From Parapedobacter tibetensis (GTDB taxonomy: Bacteria; Bacteroidota; Bacteroidia; Sphingobacteriales; Sphingobacteriaceae): a DNA stretch of 50,255 nucleotides. The stretch's first letter is position 1, and the number at the start of each line of letters is the position of its first letter. The stretch is taken from the NCBI RefSeq assembly GCF_024704835.1, contig NZ_JAMXBE010000009.1:1-50255 (forward strand). Reading direction: 5' to 3'. The position numbers and the translations under genes were made by a program. Shown piece after piece: positions 45,942 to 50,255 of the stretch. The notes under the pieces are model-generated. The model made no database searches. It worked only from the letters and a program-made list of their open reading frames with translations, and was not told the DNA's origin.

Positions 45942-45947
45942 TTAGGT
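45931..45947 (+). terminator. Hairpin spanning the ilvA stop codon
   Basis: ACCTAAT and ATTAGGT form a perfect 7-base stem with a TTG loop at the end of the branched-chain operon. No clear T-run follows, so termination is uncertain. Confidence 0.35.
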
Positions 45948-46309
45948 AATCCCTTTATTGAAATCCAATGCATCCCCCCGGCCTCAATCCCCACTTTGTA
46001 GCAAGGCTGCCGCATACAATAAGTGTACCGAAATAACCCCGATATTATCAACATTTATACGTTAAGAAAATATTAACAACCTTACAAAGTATTTATATTC
46101 AGTATTTTAAACATTAAATACCTCACAAAACTTATTCACATTGTGAATAATTCAACATCTGTTGATAACAATTACTACCGCACTCAAAGTAAATAGCTGA
46201 TATTTGTTCAAGGCCGAAAATCACCGGCCCCAACAACAAAAATTACCGGGAAATCTACCGGAAAACATTGGGAATCCAATTATTGTTGAACATTAAAATC
46301 TTACTACAC
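45942..46309 (+). promoter_or_regulatory. AT-rich region with a DnaA-box cluster upstream of nrd genes
   Basis: This 368-base gap has no gene. Four 9-mers resembling the DnaA box TTATnCACA are present: TTATCAACA (46045-46053), TTATTCACA (46132-46140), its inverse TGTGAATAA (46142-46150) and TGTTGATAA (46160-46168). The two middle ones exactly match the consensus and form a perfect 19-base palindrome around one T. Between the first and second box is a long AT-rich stretch (about 46060-46130), as in DNA-unwinding elements. A small GGCCG/CGGCC stem is at 46212-46229. The region should contain the nrd promoter; it could also be a replication origin. Confidence 0.6.
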
Positions 46310-46546
46310 ATGACCAGAATCATAAAATTCGAAAAAAACGATTGCGCTCCTTGCAATCAAGTATCTGAATTCCTCGACCGCAAGGGCATCGACTATGAAA
46401 AAGTGAATCCTTTTGACAAACCGGAGTTGGCCATTCAATTCAAAGTTCGTACCGTACCTACGGTCATTGTATTGAACCAAAATCAGGAAACCCAGCGCAT
46501 CATTGGTTTCAAACCGGAAGAGCTATCGGCATTGATCGTACAGTAA
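46310..46546 (+). CDS. Small thioredoxin/NrdH-like redox protein
   Basis: The 78-residue thioredoxin-fold protein has active site CAPC (Cys12, Cys15) and the cis-proline segment VRTVPTVIV. It should reduce the class Ib ribonucleotide reductase encoded just downstream, the role of NrdH. ATG 46310 was chosen; an upstream TTG would add 14 hydrophobic residues without conservation. True NrdH usually has CVQC or CMQC, so this is better called NrdH-like. It is 90 bases ahead of nrdI. Confidence 0.85.
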   Translation: MTRIIKFEKNDCAPCNQVSEFLDRKGIDYEKVNPFDKPELAIQFKVRTVPTVIVLNQNQETQRIIGFKPEELSALIVQ

Positions 46547-46595
46547 AGTCGAAAACAAAAACTAAACTTCAAAAGAAAAAAGAAAAAATTGGAGG

Positions 46596-46610
46596 CCCCA
46601 ATATTTGGGG
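46596..46610 (+). promoter_or_regulatory. Hairpin ahead of nrdI
   Basis: CCCCAA and TTGGGG form a 6-base stem with a TAT loop after a long A-rich stretch. It lies 26 bases before the nrdI ATG and may tune expression between nrdH and nrdI. Confidence 0.4.
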
Positions 46611-46636
46611 GTTCATCAGCTAAAAAGGACACAGGC

Positions 46637-47050
46637 ATGGAATGGATTTATTACGATAGCAAAACGGGCAACGTGGAGCGATTCATGCAGAAGGTGGCGG
46701 ATTTGACGGGATGGGCAGTTCGAAAAATCCAACCGGGGATGAAGGTAGGACATGATGGCCATTTGGTGACATTTACCACCCGGTTTGGCGAGATACCGGA
46801 AACAACGAAAAACTTCCTGCAATATGCAAGTTCATACCTCCACTCAGTATCTTCGAGTGGAAACCGCAATTGGGGAAGAAATTTCGCCTTGGCTGGAGAC
46901 AAGATTGCATCGGAATACGGCTTGCCTTTGGCATTGAAGTTTGAACTCTCCGGCACCATGGAGGATGTAAAAGAATTTATAGATATTATAACAGCAAAAA
47001 AATATTATGGTAACGAACGAGGTAGCAAAGAGCTGGATTTTGCTCAATAA
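46637..47050 (+). CDS. nrdI: Ribonucleotide reductase assembly flavoprotein NrdI
   Basis: The 137-residue flavodoxin-like protein supplies the oxidant that assembles the dimanganese-tyrosyl radical in NrdF. The FMN phosphate loop is YYDSKTGNVERFMQ. The C-terminal part (GNRNWGRNFALAGDKIASEYG, a core NrdI signature) and FELSGTMEDV are clear. The start is ATG 46637 (MEWIYYDSKTG). A TTG 48 bases upstream was rejected because it adds a glycine-rich stretch that overlaps the hairpin. Its last 44 bases overlap the nrdE start. Confidence 0.93.
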   Translation: MEWIYYDSKTGNVERFMQKVADLTGWAVRKIQPGMKVGHDGHLVTFTTRFGEIPETTKNFLQYASSYLHSVSSSGNRNWGRNFALAGDKIASEYGLPLALKFELSGTMEDVKEFIDIITAKKYYGNERGSKELDFAQ

Positions 47051-49112
47051 CGAAATCATGACCAAACATGATGACGAATATAGCCTGCATAAGGACAAAG
47101 AAGCCGTGCGCTCTTATTTTTTGGATTATGTGAATAAAAACACGGTTTTCTTCTATACCTTAAAAGAAAAAGTCGATTACCTCGTTGAACATAATTACTA
47201 CATCAATTTCTACGAATGGTTCACATTTGAGGAAATGGAGCAGGTGTATAACTATGTATTTGCTAAAAAATTCCGTTTCTCCTCATTCATGAGTGCATTC
47301 AAGTTTTTTCAAAGCTATGCACTTCGCGATGACTCTGGTGAAAAGTTTTTGGAACGTTACGAAGACCGTGTGGTTGCCGTGTCATTGTTTCTTGCTCGCC
47401 ATGAGGGCATTGACAAAGCTTTTCAATATGCCGAATTGTTGATTAACCAAGAGTATCAGCCCGCTACACCTACATTCCTCAATGCAGGGAAAAAGCGCTC
47501 GGGAGAATTGGTCTCCTGCTTCCTTGACGAAATCGGGGACAACCTCAATGGTATCGGCTATGCCATAGACTCAGCCATGAAACTGTCGTCAATCGGTGGT
47601 GGAGTATCTTTCAACATCTCCAAAATCCGTGCCCGTGGCGAAGCCATCAAAGGTGTAGAAGGACGCGCTGGCGGGGTGCTTCCCATCATGAAAATCCTCG
47701 AAGATACATTCTCCTATGCCAACCAGCTTGGCCAACGCCCAGGAGCCGGTGCGGTATACCTCAATATCTTCCACTCGGATATCGAGGAGTTTTTGGATTG
47801 TAAGAAAATCAATGTGGATGAAAAAGTCCGCATCAAGTCGCTCTCGATAGGCGTGATTATTCCCGATAAATTCATGGAGCTGGCCATGAACGACGAACCT
47901 TGTTTCCTTATCCACCCACATACGGTGATGCAGGAATACGGCAAGTACCTCGATGAAGTGGATATGGATGCGATGTATGATGAACTGATTACTAATCCCA
48001 AAATCAAGAAGAAAAAAATCAATGCCCGCCATCTGTTGGTCAAAATCGCACAGACGCAGAAGGAAAGTGGATATCCTTATATCTTTTTCAAGGAAAATGC
48101 CAACCGCGAGCATGCGCTAAATGGCATCGGTCAAGTCAAATTTTCCAACTTATGTACGGAAATCATGCAGGTTTCCGAAGTGTCTGACATTAATATTTAC
48201 GGTCAGGAAGATACCATACGCTATGGTATCTCCTGTAACTTGGGATCGCTCAACATCGCCACCGTAATGGATAACAAAAGGGTGGAACAAGCTGTTAAAA
48301 CGGCTATGCGTGCCCTGACGATGGTATCGGACGTGACGAACATTGCCATGGTACCCTCGATCCAAAAAGCCAACCGCGAACTGCACAGCGTGGGCTTGGG
48401 TGCCATGAACTTACATGGGTACCTTGCCAAGAATTTCATCATGTATGAGAGTGACGAAGCGCTCGATTTTGCCAATGTATTCTTCATGATGGTCAACTTT
48501 TACTCGCTGCAGGCTTCCATGGAAATTGCACGTGAACGGAAAACCACATTCTTGGGCTTTGAAAAATCTGCATATGCAGACGGTTCTTACTTCGACAAGT
48601 ATCTGGATAAAGATTACTTGCCCGTATATGACAAAGTAGCTGAGCTGTTTGAAGGTGTCCGGATACCAACTCGTGCCGATTGGGAAGAACTCAAAAACCA
48701 AGTGAAGGAACACGGGGTGTACCATGCGTATCGCCAAGCCATCGCACCAAACCAATCCACTTCATACATCATGAACGCCACGGCTTCCGTAATGCCTATC
48801 GTGGATATCATCGAAGTGCGTGAATATGGTGACAGCACGACCTACTACCCCATGCCATACCTCACCAATGACAACTACTTCTACTACAAATCGGCATATG
48901 ACATGGACCAGATGAAAGTGTTGCGCCTTGTATCGGTCATCCAACGGCATGTAGACCAGGGAATATCCACCATACTGCATACCAACTCGAAAGATTCTAC
49001 TCGTGATTTAGCGAAGTATTACATCTTCGCACATAAAATGGGATTGAAATCCCTGTATTATACCCGTACACGCAAATCGACCATAGACGAATGCGTGTCG
49101 TGCTCGGCTTAA
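47007..49112 (+). CDS. nrdE: Class Ib ribonucleotide reductase, alpha subunit
   Basis: The 701-residue catalytic subunit makes deoxynucleoside diphosphates. The thiyl-radical motif NLCTE gives Asn381, Cys383, Glu385. The redox cysteines are Cys171 (GELVSC) and Cys410 (ISCNLGSLN), and the C-terminal pair is CVSC (696, 699). No N-terminal ATP-cone is present, as expected for class Ib. The N-terminus (KSWILLNNEIM) aligns with Bacillus NrdE from memory, so ATG 47007 is preferred over 47058. It overlaps nrdI by 44 bases. The phosphate-loop segment reads APNQSTSYIMNATASV instead of APTGSISY. Confidence 0.96.
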   Translation: MVTNEVAKSWILLNNEIMTKHDDEYSLHKDKEAVRSYFLDYVNKNTVFFYTLKEKVDYLVEHNYYINFYEWFTFEEMEQVYNYVFAKKFRFSSFMSAFKFFQSYALRDDSGEKFLERYEDRVVAVSLFLARHEGIDKAFQYAELLINQEYQPATPTFLNAGKKRSGELVSCFLDEIGDNLNGIGYAIDSAMKLSSIGGGVSFNISKIRARGEAIKGVEGRAGGVLPIMKILEDTFSYANQLGQRPGAGAVYLNIFHSDIEEFLDCKKINVDEKVRIKSLSIGVIIPDKFMELAMNDEPCFLIHPHTVMQEYGKYLDEVDMDAMYDELITNPKIKKKKINARHLLVKIAQTQKESGYPYIFFKENANREHALNGIGQVKFSNLCTEIMQVSEVSDINIYGQEDTIRYGISCNLGSLNIATVMDNKRVEQAVKTAMRALTMVSDVTNIAMVPSIQKANRELHSVGLGAMNLHGYLAKNFIMYESDEALDFANVFFMMVNFYSLQASMEIARERKTTFLGFEKSAYADGSYFDKYLDKDYLPVYDKVAELFEGVRIPTRADWEELKNQVKEHGVYHAYRQAIAPNQSTSYIMNATASVMPIVDIIEVREYGDSTTYYPMPYLTNDNYFYYKSAYDMDQMKVLRLVSVIQRHVDQGISTILHTNSKDSTRDLAKYYIFAHKMGLKSLYYTRTRKSTIDECVSCSA

Positions 49113-49152
49113 AAAAGTCAGCTGCCAGCAATTAGGTTAGCATACGAGATGC

Positions 49153-49197
49153 GAATGCGAAGCGCATACTTGGGATACCAAGAATCGCTTCGTATTC
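49153..49197. repeat. Imperfect 45-base palindrome between nrdE and nrdF
   Basis: GAATGCGAAGCG (49153-49164) pairs with CGCTTCGTATTC (49186-49197) in 11 of 12 positions, enclosing CTTGG-gata-CCAAG (49169-49182). Alternative stems (ATGCG-aag-CGCAT, CAAGAAT/ATTCTTG) overlap it. It is a compact REP-like hairpin in a 129-base gap and may be a dispersed repeat or an mRNA-processing structure. Confidence 0.65.
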
Positions 49198-49241
49198 TTG
49201 TCTAAAAGAACATAGTAAATACCATTTAATCTTAGTGGACA

Positions 49242-50225
49242 ATGAAGCAATATAGTGCAGTAAACTGGAACACCCCGGATAACGATTATGCTTTGATGTT
49301 TTGGGAACAAAATATCAAGCAGTTTTGGATTGATACCGAATACATCCCCTCCAAGGATATAGATAGTTGGAAAGCCCTCTCCCCGGAGATGCGCGAATGC
49401 TATAAAAAGGCGTTGGGTGGGCTTACCTTGCTTGATACCCTGCAAAGCCATACCGGGATGCCCAAAATTATCGACCACATCGATTCCCTGCAGAATAAGG
49501 CGGTACTTTCTTATATGTGCATGATGGAAGCCATACATGCTAAGTCATATTCTACCATTTTCACGACGGTGGCCACAACCCAAGACATCGATGATATTTT
49601 TGCTTGGGTTCAACAAAACAAATACTTGCAATTCAAGGCATCCACCATCGACAAATATTACCGTGCCATCGATAAGGCCAACATCAGTAAGGAAGAGCTT
49701 TTCATGGCTTTGGCCGCCTCGGTGCTTTTGGAATCATTCTTATTTTACAGTGGCTTTTTCATCCCTTTATGGTTGTGTGGACAGGGACACATGGTGGCCA
49801 GTGCCGATATCATCAAGAAAATCGTAGCCGATGAATCCATCCACGGTGTGTTTGTAGGATTATTGGCCCAAAATGTTTACAAAAAATTACAGAAACCCGA
49901 GAAAAGCAAAGAAAAACTCCTTGCATTGCTCAATGAATTATACGAAAATGAATTGAAATATACGGAGGAGATATACACGGATGTGGGGCTTACTTCTGAA
50001 GTGAAGGAATATGTACGGTATAATGCCAACAAAGCCTTAATGAATCTTGGTTTCGAACCGATCTTTGAAGTCAAGAATGTAAATCCCATTGTATTGAATG
50101 GTCTTAACGTAGAAACAACACAACATGATTTCTTTTCCAAGAAATCAACCAACTATGAGAAGTCTACTGGAATTGTACACCTGAGGGATGAGGATTTTGT
50201 GATGGATACCAGCATGGTTCTTTAA
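49242..50225 (+). CDS. nrdF: Class Ib ribonucleotide reductase, beta subunit
   Basis: The 327-residue radical-generating subunit has all metal ligands and the radical site: Asp65, Glu96, His99, Tyr103 (in MEAIHAKSYS), Glu164 (LLESFLFYSGF), Glu198 and His201 (DESIHG). It should hold a dimanganese-tyrosyl cofactor assembled with NrdI. The C-terminal tail (HLRDEDFVMDTSMVL) has the flexible segment that docks on NrdE. It is separated from nrdE by 129 bases containing the palindrome and has no obvious promoter of its own. Confidence 0.96.
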   Translation: MKQYSAVNWNTPDNDYALMFWEQNIKQFWIDTEYIPSKDIDSWKALSPEMRECYKKALGGLTLLDTLQSHTGMPKIIDHIDSLQNKAVLSYMCMMEAIHAKSYSTIFTTVATTQDIDDIFAWVQQNKYLQFKASTIDKYYRAIDKANISKEELFMALAASVLLESFLFYSGFFIPLWLCGQGHMVASADIIKKIVADESIHGVFVGLLAQNVYKKLQKPEKSKEKLLALLNELYENELKYTEEIYTDVGLTSEVKEYVRYNANKALMNLGFEPIFEVKNVNPIVLNGLNVETTQHDFFSKKSTNYEKSTGIVHLRDEDFVMDTSMVL

Positions 50226-50255
50226 ATGAGAAGCGTGGGGGGTTTGGGGGGGGGT

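Noticed and set aside
45942-46309. NrdR box upstream of the nrd genes
   Set aside because: No pair of ACAnwATATAnwTGT-like sites was seen. The palindrome present fits DnaA boxes much better.
50226-50255. G-rich run at the right edge as a quadruplex or regulatory element
   Set aside because: Long G runs at the very end of a window look like a contig-end sequencing or assembly artefact; it cannot be judged without flanking sequence.

Overview
The window looks like chromosomal DNA from a free-living member of the Bacteroidota, most likely family Sphingobacteriaceae (Pedobacter / Parapedobacter / Sphingobacterium type). The signs are a SusC/SusD pair with an ECF sigma factor and a FecR anti-sigma factor, TlpA-like thioredoxin proteins, an atpDC unit detached from the rest of the ATP synthase genes, a fused aldolase/dehydrogenase for rhamnose breakdown, a TTTG-N19-TATTTTTG promoter of the Bacteroidota type, and few strong Shine-Dalgarno sites. 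The genus is an inference. No tRNA, rRNA, CRISPR array or intact insertion sequence was seen.

Layout. 1-450: the end of an unknown gene and a small holin-like membrane protein, then a hairpin and ATTGGATT repeats. 449-6690: single accessory genes (GNAT acetyltransferase, secreted SGNH hydrolase, pyruvate oxidase PoxB, a lipoprotein class D beta-lactamase homologue, a secreted beta-propeller-like protein) and a gene-poor stretch at 2168-2708 with a REP-like element. 6797-15347: an ECF sigma / FecR / STN-SusC / SusD / TlpA locus, a trans-envelope signalling and uptake unit. 15364-25419 (minus strand): a rhamnose utilisation cluster. GH78 rhamnosidase frees L-rhamnose, RhaT imports it, RhaI and RhaB convert it to rhamnulose-1-phosphate, the RhaEW fusion splits this to DHAP and lactaldehyde and oxidises the lactaldehyde to lactate, and an FMN-dependent L-lactate dehydrogenase-like enzyme can yield pyruvate.

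25639-29346: a coiled-coil membrane protein, a double-thioredoxin protein, and atpD-atpC with a clear promoter and a strong terminator. 29745-45941: a 16 kb branched-chain amino acid supercluster on the plus strand: ilvE-ilvD-ilvB-ilvN-dinB-like-ilvC-modF-like-leuA-leuC-leuD-cimA-leuB-ilvA. It covers valine, leucine and isoleucine and encodes two routes to 2-oxobutyrate (threonine deaminase and citramalate). A DinB-fold protein and a twin-ATPase ABC protein of unknown role sit inside it.

46310-50225: a class Ib ribonucleotide reductase set (thioredoxin-like NrdH, NrdI, NrdE, NrdF). It is preceded by a 368-base AT-rich region holding four DnaA-box-like 9-mers, two of them forming a perfect 19-base palindrome. 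This is the most interesting non-coding signal in the window, as either a DnaA-controlled nrd promoter or a replication-origin candidate. A large imperfect palindrome lies between nrdE and nrdF. The window ends in a G-rich run that may be a contig-end artefact.
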